Source: Voacanga thouarsii (taxonomy: Eukaryota; Streptophyta; Magnoliopsida; Gentianales; Apocynaceae). Taken from it: a stretch of DNA of 64,000 nucleotides. Shown in pieces: positions 23,520 to 32,999 of the stretch. Under the pieces are notes generated by a model. It was given only the letters and a program-made list of their open reading frames with translations, did no database searches and was not told where the DNA came from. The position numbers were made by a program, and so were the translations under genes. Each line of letters opens with the position of its first letter. Position 1 is the first letter of the stretch. The stretch spans positions 4,092,001 to 4,156,000 of the forward strand of contig JANUWF010001218.1 in assembly GCA_026120185.1 (NCBI GenBank), read 5' to 3'.

Positions 23520-23694
23520 CGCCAATAGAGGTTGCAAGGTAATATATGCTTCTAGAGGTGCTACAATATTCTTCTAAGAGATGGGATGACCAGAGCTCCT
23601 GTTGTCAGGTTTCTTACGGCCAAAAGAGCGGCTAAGCTGAAATTCTTCCGGAGGACCCCCTAAATTTTGATACATTGGCGGTTGTCTTCAACAA
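23520..23694 (+). pseudogene. Exon-like fragment of an unidentified host gene
   Basis: The piece is bounded by a good 3' splice site (GTTTTGTTGCTAG, ending 23519) and a good 5' splice site (AA|GTAAGT at 23695). One frame reads plausibly as protein (PIEVAR, stop, [19 protein letters not shown], then [20 protein letters not shown]) with stops near 23540 and 23634. I do not recognise the family. The splice signals and the amino-acid composition argue for a captured exon rather than random sequence. It lies on the opposite strand to the RKD and PEX11 pieces. Confidence 0.4.
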
Positions 23695-24027
23695 GTAAGT
23701 TAAATTTCACATTTGTTTCCCCAGTTTTCCTTTATTTTAGATTAATTTTAGCTATATTATCTTTTGGAATTTGAACATCGAAGTGATGCCTTTTATACTG
23801 AAAACCTCATGCAATTATGTGATCAATAGTATTTTGCTGTAACATTCACTGAAAACCTCATGCAATTGATCATGTCATCTAAGGAAGCACCCAGTTAGTG
23901 GGTGATGCAGACTGTACATTAGAAAGGCATCCAGACAAATAGCAAGCATCTAGTTATCATAGAATTAATCTCTGTTGATCGACTGACAAACTACCTTCTG
24001 TACTCTTTTAGACTAGTCATTTTCAAA

Positions 24028-24252
24028 TTAGAACTCAGTTTTATAGGGCTCGTAAGATAAAAGCGGTGATGAGGCAAGGATGATTTTGGAGGCGTACCTT
24101 GAGATTTTCAATAGCTTGTCTACCCCATCGCGCTTGGCCAAATAAGCTTCGAGATGAAGCAGAAAATCTCTGTCTTTGGAGATTTTGGGACTGGGTGTTT
24201 GAGGGTTTTTGGAGGAGGAGAGAGCTACTTCGTTTAATTGCTTCGCTACCAT
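24028..24252 (-). pseudogene. PEX11: PEX11-like peroxisomal membrane protein, first-exon fragment
   Basis: The minus-strand ATG at 24252 opens about 74 codons beginning [18 protein letters not shown], then [37 protein letters not shown] and a stop at 24028. The second and third stretches closely match the start of plant PEX11 proteins (PEX11A/B type), which sit in the peroxisome membrane and drive peroxisome elongation and division. A normal plant PEX11 has about 230-250 residues, and the membrane-spanning remainder is absent here. The match stops where an intron is likely in the source gene, since the last codons ([12 protein letters not shown]) do not look like PEX11. The open frame continues upstream of the ATG, probably as old 5'UTR. 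It lies about 0.5 kb downstream of the RKD-like pseudogene on the same strand. Confidence 0.75.
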
Positions 24253-24746
24253 GGTTTTGGATTTTGCCAGAAAAACAAGATGGCAGAGAATCCCTTTCGT
24301 TGCATTGACTTGGATAGATGAACTCGGCTTGACAGGGGAGATGCCGATGGTGCCGTTTTGGCAGTTCTTCAAAATTTTCTTTGTTGCCACCTTGAAACCT
24401 TGAAATTAAGTCTAACAATCCTATAATAATCAAGTCTAACATAACCTTGAAATTAAAATAAGAATTTAATCATCCAGCATAAGGGACGTATATATAATCT
24501 ATATTATATATAGTCTATCAGGGATTTGTTTCTCCAAATAGGAATTATTAAAGAAAAGCGTCCAATTTTTTAGATGTTACATTCAGATGTCAATTTACTA
24601 CATTGCTACTAACAGTTCATAAAAAATAAAATAAAAAAATCCACAACAAATGGAATAGAAAGGGCATTCGTGCAAATATCTTGGAATTTTTGGAGGTGTA
24701 CGTCTCTATTGTGCGTGATTATTTCATTACTGGATCCCCACAAACT

Positions 24747-25173
24747 TTAGGATGAATGCTTGTAGTTGCTCTTTTTCAATAGAGCTGACAAATTTAAGAT
24801 GAATGCTTGTAATTGATCTTTTTCAATATTTGCATTGGAGGAAAATAAACAGTTAGCAATTATGGATTTCAGATCATCTTCTTCCACATCCTGTTCCGCC
24901 TCCTCTTCCTTCTCTTTTGGGCCCGAATCTAGACTAACAGCAGCAGAATTAGTCGTGAAGTTACTGTGAAATGAGTATTGAGATTTCATCAGCCCTATGA
25001 ATTTTTTCTTCTTATAGTTGGCCTTGAAGGATGCCTGTCTTAGTCTTTGTGTTTGGTCCTCCAACTACGTATCAGGGATTTCTTCTATCAACTTCTTCTG
25101 ACTTTCCAGAATCTCAATGGCTTCTGTCAACTTCTTCTCAGCCGTATGTCCCCCTTCTTCTTCATTTGCATCT
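24747..25173 (-). pseudogene. RKD: RKD-like (RWP-RK) pseudogene, exon 3
   Basis: The last exon encodes a coiled-coil-like stretch (EKKLTEAIEILESQKKLIEE), an in-frame TAG at 25065-25067, then LEDQTQRLRQASFKANYKKK, a signature that follows the RWP-RK domain in RKD proteins, and an acidic tail rich in E/D (KEKEEEAEQDVEEDD), ending at 24747. The acceptor lies near 25173 (TTGCAAG). The tag interrupts the spot where RKD proteins normally read IPDLE-. Family knowledge: RKD factors act in egg-cell and embryo-sac identity. Function in this copy is excluded by the stops. Confidence 0.82.
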
Positions 25174-25307
25174 CTTGCAAATTGAAGTGATTTCTATATA
25201 TTATCGGTGGAGATACATTCATTCTAGTTGTTATTACTTATAAATCTTTCATAGTTTCATACTTGCAAATATGTGACGTAAGTTTACAAGTGTGTGTAAG
25301 AGAGAAC

Positions 25308-25713
25308 CTGAACATTATTGATTAGGGTCTCTAAGCTCACCAACTTCCTGTAAGGCCATCGTCGAATTCTCAACTTCCTAAATCTTTTCTTGAGAAGAGT
25401 TAGGCCAACATTCAGTTCTTTGGCCACCCTCTTGATTGGCATGTAAAAGTATTTCGAAATAGTTGCTCTTGATAGTTTCTTGGCCCTATTACCCTTCTCA
25501 TTTCTATGCCTCCTAATCGTCTTCTTCTCCACAGGAACTTCGATATTAAATTCATGATAACCTTAAACCATGTTTTGGCTTTGTTCAAAATCCATTAAGA
25601 AGTAGAATGGATCATACATAAGCATATCATCCTTCAGAGGAAAAGCATCATAAGTAGTCTCTTGAATAGGCAGATCAAATTCGAAATCCAAAGCAGCATG
25701 TCCAGAACATGCA
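25308..25713 (-). pseudogene. RKD: RKD-like (RWP-RK) pseudogene, exon 2 with RWP-RK domain
   Basis: Bounded by an acceptor (ATATGAATCAG) at 25714 and a donor (CAG|GTTCTC) at 25307. It encodes an acidic N-terminal part (LDFEFDLPIQETTYDAFPLK), one nonsense TAA at 25563-25565, a basic stretch (KKTIRRHRNEKGNRAKK) and the DNA-binding RWP-RK domain: ISKYFYMPIKRVAKELNVGL, TLLKKRF, RKLRIRRWPYRKLVSLETLI. The domain is complete with all its hallmark residues (RRWPYRK corresponds to the family-defining RWP-RK motif). It is the best preserved host-derived coding segment in the window. Confidence 0.88.
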
Positions 25714-25824
25714 CTGATTCATATCACAACAAACTAAAAGAGAGTTCAATTTCTAAATTAAGCACATTTCCAGATGAATAGGACGCGTGAAAAGACACAA
25801 AAAAAAACCTCAATAGTATCTCAC

Positions 25825-25934
25825 CTGAAATCAAAAGGAAGTGGTTAGCTTGGAAAAGAAAATACATCAAAATCTTTTTCTTCGAAAACCAATTCAAAAT
25901 TTGACCATGTTTCAAATGAATTATGACTCCCCAT
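25825..25934 (-). pseudogene. RKD: RKD-like (RWP-RK) pseudogene, exon 1
   Basis: The ATG at 25934 starts MGSHNSFETWSNFELVFEEK followed by DFDVFSFPS, an in-frame TAA at 25845-25847, and PLPFDF up to a canonical donor (CAG|GTGAGA). Splicing to 25713 preserves the reading phase through a 111-bp intron. Short acidic/aromatic N-termini are typical of RKD proteins. Upstream (26019-26048) a (TA)n run and TG repeats lie in the presumed promoter, and the hAT transposase reads away in the opposite direction from about 26366, so the two genes share a ~430-bp head-to-head spacer. Confidence 0.75.
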
Positions 25935-26009
25935 TTCTAAGAAAGAGAATCGAAGAAGAAATCCCTTTCTCTTTCTAGTTTTTTGGAAGAAAAAGATATG
26001 TATGTGTGT

Positions 26010-26017
<8 letters not shown>

Positions 26018-26048
<31 letters not shown>
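26018..26048. repeat. (TA)n microsatellite
   Basis: About 31 bp of TA repeat, preceded by TATGTGTG repeats, in the spacer between the RKD-like pseudogene and the hAT-1 transposase. Confidence 0.95.
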
Positions 26049-26051
<3 letters not shown>

Positions 26052-26365
26052 GTGTGAGGAAGAAGAAATATAGTTTAATGTGAATGCAATTATAGACAGA
26101 TTATTTTTTTGTGAAGGGGAAAAGACGATGCCGTGAAGAGATATGATGGAAGGGGAAAAGACAGTACTGAGAACAGACAAGGAGGAAGAGGAAAAGATAT
26201 TACCGAGAAAATTTAAGAAAAAATTAGAGAGATTGTTTTTTTATAATAGATTTCTTGGCGTTTCCTACTTGTTATTATTTGTTTCTTCCTTTTTTAATTG
26301 TTGTTGTATGTAGATTTGCTAAATTTGTCTTTGTATATAAGTTGTTGAATTGTTGTGTAAAGGGA

Positions 26366-28464
26366 ATGGATATTCAATCACACACTAGTGGCATTGATGT
26401 TGATGAATCCATGAATGTGGGTGAAAATATAAGATCTTTGAATGATGGTGAACCCTCTGAGATTGGTATTGAAGGACAACCTGCAAAAAGAGCTAAAAAA
26501 GAGACTTCTAATGTATGGATATATTTTACCAAATCTGGTAAAAAGGATGATGGAATAGAAAGGGCCATTTGCAATGGTTGTAAAATTGAATATAAAATTG
26601 GAACAAAACCAGGAGGTACAAACTATGGCACCTCACATTTAAAATGTCATTTGGAAAGTTGCAAGATGATTTCGTTTTCTAATCCACAATAAATGTTCAT
26701 TGATTATGAGGGGAAAGCAAAGGCAAGAAAATATTATCCTAAAATGTCATGAGAAATGGTAGCTGAATCCATAATTCAACATGATTTGCCATTTTCATTC
26801 ATTGAATATGAGAAGATTAGGGCTTGGGTTAAATATCGTAATCCAGAAGCAAATATGTGGTCTATGAATACTACTACAAGTGATGTTGAGAGAGTTCATT
26901 TCAGAGAGAAAGAGAAGCTTAAAGCAATCTTGGCTAAAATACCAAATAGGATTTGCTTGACATCTGATGTATGGATAGCATGCACTACTGAGGGTTATAT
27001 TTGCTTAACTGCTCACTTTGTTGATGAGAATTGGAAGTTGTGTAGTAAAATTCTTAATTTTCATCACATGCTTCCACCACACACGGGAGTGGACTTGGCT
27101 GCCATTGTGTTTGATTGCTTAAATGAATGGGGAATTGAAAGAAAAATTTTTTCTCTTACTTTGGATAATGCTTCCGCAAATGATTGCATGCAAGATATTT
27201 TGAAAGGTCATCTTTCTTTGCAAAATAGCTTGATTTGTGATGGTGATTACTTTCATGTGCGTTGTTGTGCTCATATATTGAATCTCATTGTTCAAGAGGG
27301 TTTGAAAGTAGCCCATGATGCATTATATAAAATAAGAGAGAGTGTGAAATATGTGAAAGGATCTAATGAGAGAATTCAAAAGTTTCAAGAGTGTGTGCAA
27401 TAAGTTAGCATTAATGTAGGGGTTAGTTTGAGGTTGGATGTGTCAACTAGATGGAATTCAACGTATTTGATGCTTGAATGTGCTATAAAATACAAAAAAG
27501 TATTTGCTATCCTCCAATTTGTTGACAGAGCTTATAAATATTGTCTAACGGATGAAGAATGGAGTAGGGGAATCAAAATGTATGAATTCTTGGAGCCATT
27601 TTATGATGTGACAAATTTGATATCCGATACATCTTATCCCACTTCCATTTTGTATTTTATGCAAATTTGGAAAATTGAGTGTATTTTGAATGAAAATTTA
27701 AATAGTGAGGATGAGGTTATTAAGGATATGGCTCAAAGAATGAAGAAAAAGTTTGATAAGTATTGGAAGAATTACAATGAGGTGCTTGCCTTTGGAGCAA
27801 TTTTTTATCCACGTATGAAGCTTGATTTCTTGTTGTATTGTTACCAAACAATTGAAGCTTTCACTTCTCAAGGAAAAGTTGAAAATATTAAGAGAAAATT
27901 ATATAAACTCTATGATCACTATGCAAGTGAGTCTTCACCAAGCATTCCTTCTCCATCAAGTTTGCCTAGACAAAGTGGAATTGGCAAACCAAGGACATCA
28001 AAATTTTTCACTGTGAGTTATCTTTGTAATACTTTAATTCTTTTATTAATTTACTTTTACTTATCTTTTGATGATGATATGAATACGTTTTGTTTCTTTT
28101 TTGTTAATATATTGAAATTTTGTAGGATTACAAACAATATAAGAATGAAAATATTTCTACTTCAGGAAAGACTAAATTAGATATATATTTGGATGAGCCA
28201 CAACTTGATCTTGAACTTTTTGATGAAATGGAAGTCCTTAATTGGTGGAAGGATAATTCTAAGCGATTGCGTTGTTTATCTATCATGACACGTGGTATTT
28301 TAAGTATTCCAATTACAACGGTGGCATCAGAATCTACTTTTAGTATTGGTGGTCATGTTATCACCAAATATAGAAATTCTCTTCACCATGATCGAGTTCA
28401 AATGGCTGTTTGTACAAAGAATTGGTTGCATGGATTTATTATAGATGAAGCTAATAATATATAG
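26366..28464 (+). pseudogene. hAT-1 transposase (Ac-like), nearly intact
   Basis: A single frame from ATG 26366 encodes a BED zinc finger (NVWIYFTKSG, then CNGCKIEYK and HLKCHLESC), the RNase H-like catalytic region (LTSDVWIACTTEGYICLTAH, SLTLDNASAND, FHVRCCAHILNLIVQEGLK), a LDVSTRWNSTYLMLECAIKY block, and after an intron the C-terminal hAT dimerisation domain (ILSIPITTVASESTFSIGG). A phase-0 intron of 113 bp (28013-28125, GTGAGT...TTTTGTAG) joins two in-phase exons. The only damage I find is three stops at 26690-26692, 26750-26752 and 27401-27403, each one base from a sense codon (CAA, CGA, CAA). It would bind the terminal repeats and cut the element out. It is probably inactive now, but only recently. 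Confidence 0.9.
28013..28125 (+). other. Intron of hAT-1 transposase
   Basis: GT...AG boundaries, T-rich 3' end (AAATTTTGTAG). Removing it keeps the frame (…KFFT | DYKQYKNE…). The naive open frame reads through part of it. Confidence 0.8.
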
Positions 28465-29181
28465 CAACTTTTTAAATTTCTTTAACTAGTTAATAATTAG
28501 TAAGTATAATACTAATAATATTCTTTTTTCTTATTGTGATTTGTGATTATTAGATGAACAATCCGACCTTGAAACAGTCATATCAAAGATATCATCATCA
28601 ACAACAGATTCAAATAAAATCATTAAAGAAATTTTAGATGATTGAAGAATGTGTATCTTTTTTGCAATTAGAATAGTAATATTTTTAGCCTTTTATGGGC
28701 TTTTTATGAAATTGTGAAACAAATATTGACTTTTATCGTTGATGTTTCTAAATTTAAACTTTTAAATTGGATTACTGTATTTGTATATTTAGAAGTTATG
28801 CACTTTAATATGTGATTTGGGAGACTTGTTAAAATTGAAAATTTATATAAAATTATGTGTGTAAAGTATAATAGATAAAATATACTTAATTTATTATCTG
28901 ATATTTATATTTTATTTTAAATTATAGTTTGATCCATTATATAATTTATATTTGTACCAGAGTTAGAAAGTTAGAATTAAAGATTGAAAAATATAAATAT
29001 AGTATGAAATTTTATTTTTTTAAAAAAATATTATTTATATATAAATGAGCTCATGGGCTAAGAAGGGTTGGGCTGGGCTAAAGGTTTGACAGCCCATCAA
29101 AAAAATGAGCTGGCCCGTCCCAACCTATATTTTTGTCAGCCCACGTGGGCTAGGCCGGGCGAGCCTATTTTGACAAGTCTA
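28465..29181 (+). other. hAT-1 3' flank and right terminus
   Basis: Non-coding A+T-rich sequence, then a subterminal AGCCC/GGGCT cluster and the right inverted repeat ending at 29181. No gene visible. Confidence 0.7.
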
Positions 29182-30240
29182 AGTATACCTATCGTGTAGA
29201 ACAAAGTTCTAATAGCATGTATGGAAGAACCCAAAGGAACGAGATAAGAACCATTACTTCATCTTCTGCTATTGTCTAACCTAATGCATCTACAAAACTA
29301 GATATTTATAATGGACGGACAAGGAGAGCTAACACAACCCATACAAGATTGGCTATGAGAATCTCAATGATCAAGAAAAAATGGTAAATACATGTAATTG
29401 AAAAGAAACCCCCCCCACCCCCCAAAAAAAAAAAAAGATAATAAATTGCTCTTAAGGAAATCAATCCCAAAACTAGCACTAGTATGAATTCTACTCTCTT
29501 TGTCTAGTTATGAAATTCATATCTCTAAAATTAATAGATATTTCTATCTCATCAATTATCCTAAAGATGTGTTAAATTCTCCTATTGACCAAAGGTAACC
29601 TGAAAGTCATAATACCTCTATCATTAGGTAATATAAAAAACCCATAAATTGCTATTTCCTTCAACCTCTTCCTCGAGTTAATCAAATAATGACAAACATT
29701 GAACTCATTAATTTGATATTCAATCCCTAATCTCATCTCTCGAATTCATTAGAGAATAGCAACACAAATAATTGATTCAACACAATATATACAAGCAATC
29801 AATTACTAAAATTGGGAATCAATTAATCAAAAGAGAAATCCAATACAAAATCATAGTTTAAGGTTCATCTCTTCAAATACAATTAAAGCAATTAATACAA
29901 AAAGGAAAGGGATAAAGTGTTAGGTTTCATGGATTCTTAAACACAAAAAACATCCACAAATCCCTTCCGATGACCCAAGGTTAGTAAGAAATACTTCTAA
30001 CTAATTATGATGTGTCATTTTAAACGATTTAGGTCGATTAGGGGTTTACAGAATTACCTCTATATTACTGAAAACAAGACTTCTGCCTTCAGATTTTCAG
30101 GCGTATGTGCACTTTGGACACCGGACACTGCAATGCGTGAACATCCTCTATCAATACATACGGCGAATGCAGTTCGTTACCCAAGAATGCTAGCGCCTAG
30201 GGTTTTGAGAGGCTAAATCTTCTAGTTATGAAAGCGCGAA
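29182..30240 (-). mobile_element. Inverted LTR-like fragment
   Basis: The sequence after hAT-1 (AGTATACCTATCGTGTAG...) resembles, in the same order, the inverted LTR fragment at 51290-52636 (CAAGTATACTCATCATATAATATAG ... AAATTCATATCTC / AAATTCCTATTC ... TAATCAA blocks). I read it as a minus-strand relative of the AGTAT-element LTR family. The edges are approximate. The open frame 30007-30216 is not recognisable. Confidence 0.4.
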
Positions 30241-31459
30241 AATTTTATGAGAAGTCTACCATAAAAAGACGGTTAGGGTTTTCTTTTAAAACCACACAAA
30301 TTTCTTGGAGTCCAACTCTCATCATATCCTATCATATCTTATTTTAAGTTCAAATTAAATTTTAAAAAGATATGATAAGGTTTTATCATTATCTCGATAA
30401 TTTAACTAATTAATTTATTAAGTCAGATTTTTATAATCTAGACATCTTCTAGATACATCAAATATGGATATATTTTCATATTCATTGTATCTGATCATTT
30501 TTCTAAGTTCGATAAACCTAGACACATTTCCAAATACATCGAACCTGGTAAAAAAAAAAAAACCTAATGTGTGATCTTATAGGTTCATTTAACATTGGCA
30601 GTGTACCCAAATCATATTTAAATGGTCCACAAGTTATAAACAGTTTTTAACAAAATATTATAACTATCCATGTTAAATGAAGATCAGCGATCTCTTTGAA
30701 CCAAACAATAACTTTATATTTAGTCATTTTGTCACAGGATATCCAGATTAAATATAATGCACGAAGTATGTCATCCTTATTAAGCTTAATCAACTATTTC
30801 TTAATCTCATAATAGATTGTTCAAACAAATTATATCAATATCTCAAATTGATATATTTGAACACGGCCATGCATTTTAATAGTCTAACTTATCAATGGCC
30901 CATGGACATCTTTCCCAAGAATGAGAGGAACAAATTCATTCACTATCAATCATATTCCTCTCCCTGGTTTATTCTATATCCAACAATGGTCTAATTTTAT
31001 TATCTAGTTAAAGATAACTTTAAACAGTGTCAAGATATAAAATTTATCAAGTACAAAACTATGTTGAATTCAGGTCGAAAGATTTCTAATATCATTATGG
31101 CTAGAAAATACTTATGGCATGTCTCATGAAGTACTCTCACAGTGGGTCATGTCCAATACAATATTCTCCAATATTTATTTATGTTTTAACTTGATATCTC
31201 ATATATCCATGACCAATAAAATATAGCCATCAAGTTATAGACATACTAATTTTAATTTATTATTATTTCACTAATAATAATCGATCAGGGACAATTTAAG
31301 AATAGTCATTCTATTTGTTATAGAGTTTTATTATCAAGTCACATACTTGATTACCATAAAACTAACCGCACTATTCATGAAAAGAAATGTCTCATATTAT
31401 TATAAAATATACAACGACAATGGTATAAGTACAAATTGCTTTAGAGTATATCCCCACCA
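30241..31459 (-). mobile_element. Probable copia-type LTR, minus strand
   Basis: On the minus strand the right edge starts TGGTGGGGATATACTC, a copia-like LTR start, and the A+T-rich body has no coding motif. No PBS, polypurine tract or target duplication could be fixed, so the class is tentative. Confidence 0.35.
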
Positions 31460-31999
31460 AAAAGAGAACTCATAGATAAATCACTCTTCATCTTGAATTT
31501 TGAATCTTCTCTTGATCAGCACGCATATATCTCATAGATCTTCTCTCTTGTATGTGGGTGGTTTTCCTCAATATTAGCTGCCTTTTAGGCTCATTATGTT
31601 CTATTTCTAGCCCTCAAAAGCGCCAAAAATTGTTGTTGAATTAGATAAAAAATTTGTTCTACGAAACTAAGTTGTGCCATTTAAATAGACATAAGCGGCG
31701 TCGTTCTCTTCTAGTACCTCTAGTTTGTATAGCTTTGAAACCTAGTGACATCGTTTTCCTAAATCTAGGTAGCGCCACTCATCTTTATCTGTGGCTAATT
31801 TTCTTATCTTTTTCATATCCATTCACACCCTTATTTGGCATCAATTTATTCTTACATAAAATAAGGAAAAACATGTAGGAGTGGGTAGTTATTTGAGCCA
31901 AATTTTATAATGAATAGAATGTAATTTACACTAAAAAAAAAAAAACATATACAAGATAAGCACTCATCAAGGAGATGATTTAAAAAAAAAAAGGCCCAG
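31460..31999. other. Unassigned spacer
   Basis: No coding or structural feature can be supported. A GCGCCAAAAATTG stretch at about 31620 resembles the complement of a tRNA-Asp-type primer site, and CACTAAAAAAA at about 31932 resembles a CACTA end. Both are weak. Confidence 0.4.
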
Positions 32000-32860
32000 A
32001 GACACTCGATCAAATGCATTTTTGTTTTACCCCCTATAACACGTGAAATCAGAAAAATAAATCAAATTCCATGATTGACTAACCAAAATTTTACCTTTTC
32101 ATAATGGGGATAGAGCAACATTGTCAAGAGCTTCTAAATTTACAACATCTACATCCAGATTAATCTTGGATGATCCAATTCCAAGAGATATGTTATAACC
32201 ATTCAAAGGTGGGATGGGAGATACACCAAAGGTGGAAGCAACATTCAGATCAATTTTAAACAAAAATGCATCCAATTGGCTCTAGAATTTTGCATGCATT
32301 TCCTCTTTTTCCTTCTCAATTTTACATTCAACTCCTGTCTCTCTCATTATATATATTGCTCAATTCGTTCTTCTATCTCAACACGTACTTTGTCTACTTG
32401 TGCAACAATATTCAATGTTGCAAACTCCATTATAGATGTCTTTGTAGGGCCTTTTCTCATATACCTCATTCGACCTTTTTTATCAAACCCTATTGCCGTG
32501 GCGAAAATCCTTAACTTTGCATCTAGTGTCTGTTCTTCCTTGGGTAATTTTGTGAACTCCTATTCCATTTGACCCTAAAATACAAGATAAAAAAAATATA
32601 GTGGTATGGATTAAAGTATCCAAGTAAGGACATCAGAAACAATAGCGAATTTGTATATCATTGAAAAGGGACATGTGACAAGCTCAGCCTATTTCTTATC
32701 CTAAACAAATAAACATTTGAAAAACTTACAATTACATCGGACGTAACCTCATTAGCACATGTTCCATTCCTTTTCCGAGTCTGTATGAATACATCATATT
32801 GTGTTTTTGGGCTTACCTTCGGATAACATATACACAATACAAGAAATGCCATTAAAAATG
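32000..32860 (-). pseudogene. CACTA second ORF (Transposase_24-like) remnant
   Basis: The minus strand has a broken frame with QYDVFIQTRKRNGTCANEVT at about 32740-32800, similar to the threonine/arginine-lysine-glycine block of the second, DNA-binding ORF of plant CACTA elements. It continues with KEKEEMHAKF, a stop, then SQLDAFLFKIDLNVAS and an IPPLNGYNISLGI stretch at 32090-32330. It follows the TNP2-like remnant in the expected order and strand. The identification leans on context as much as on the motif. Confidence 0.5.
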
Positions 32861-32999
32861 AGAATTATATTGGAATCAATCATTTTCCATATAAAGAAGG
32901 TTTAGGGAACGAAAATTGACCTACTTCTAAACTTTTGGAAAATGCATCCTTTTTGTTAGGGGAAGGAATTGTTGATATGCCCTATTTGAATAATTTTGC

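Larger units (their letters stand above)
23016..29181 (+). mobile_element. hAT element 1, carrying host-gene pieces
   Basis: Terminal inverted repeats: the left end TAGACCTGTCAAAATGGGCT and the reverse complement of the right end TAGACTTGTCAAAATAGGCT match at 18 of 20 positions. Both ends are followed by subterminal clusters of GGGCT/AGCCC (23036-23170 and 29045-29165), as in many plant hAT elements. The transposase lies at 26366-28464 on the plus strand. The left 3 kb contains RKD-like and PEX11-like sequence on the minus strand and a third exon-like piece on the plus strand. Total 6166 bp. It inserted into an LTR-like sequence that resumes at 29182. Confidence 0.9.

Noticed and set aside
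24747..25934. Functional RKD gene
   Set aside because: Three in-frame stops, one in each exon, and placement inside a transposon.
31615..31640. tRNA-Asp-type primer-binding site on the minus strand
   Set aside because: Only the first eight or so bases fit, and no LTR end could be defined beside it.
31930..31960. CACTAAAAAAAAAAAAA as the far end of the CACTA element
   Set aside because: Poly-A makes the resemblance weak, subterminal repeats are absent, and copia sequence is not found outside it as the nested model would require.
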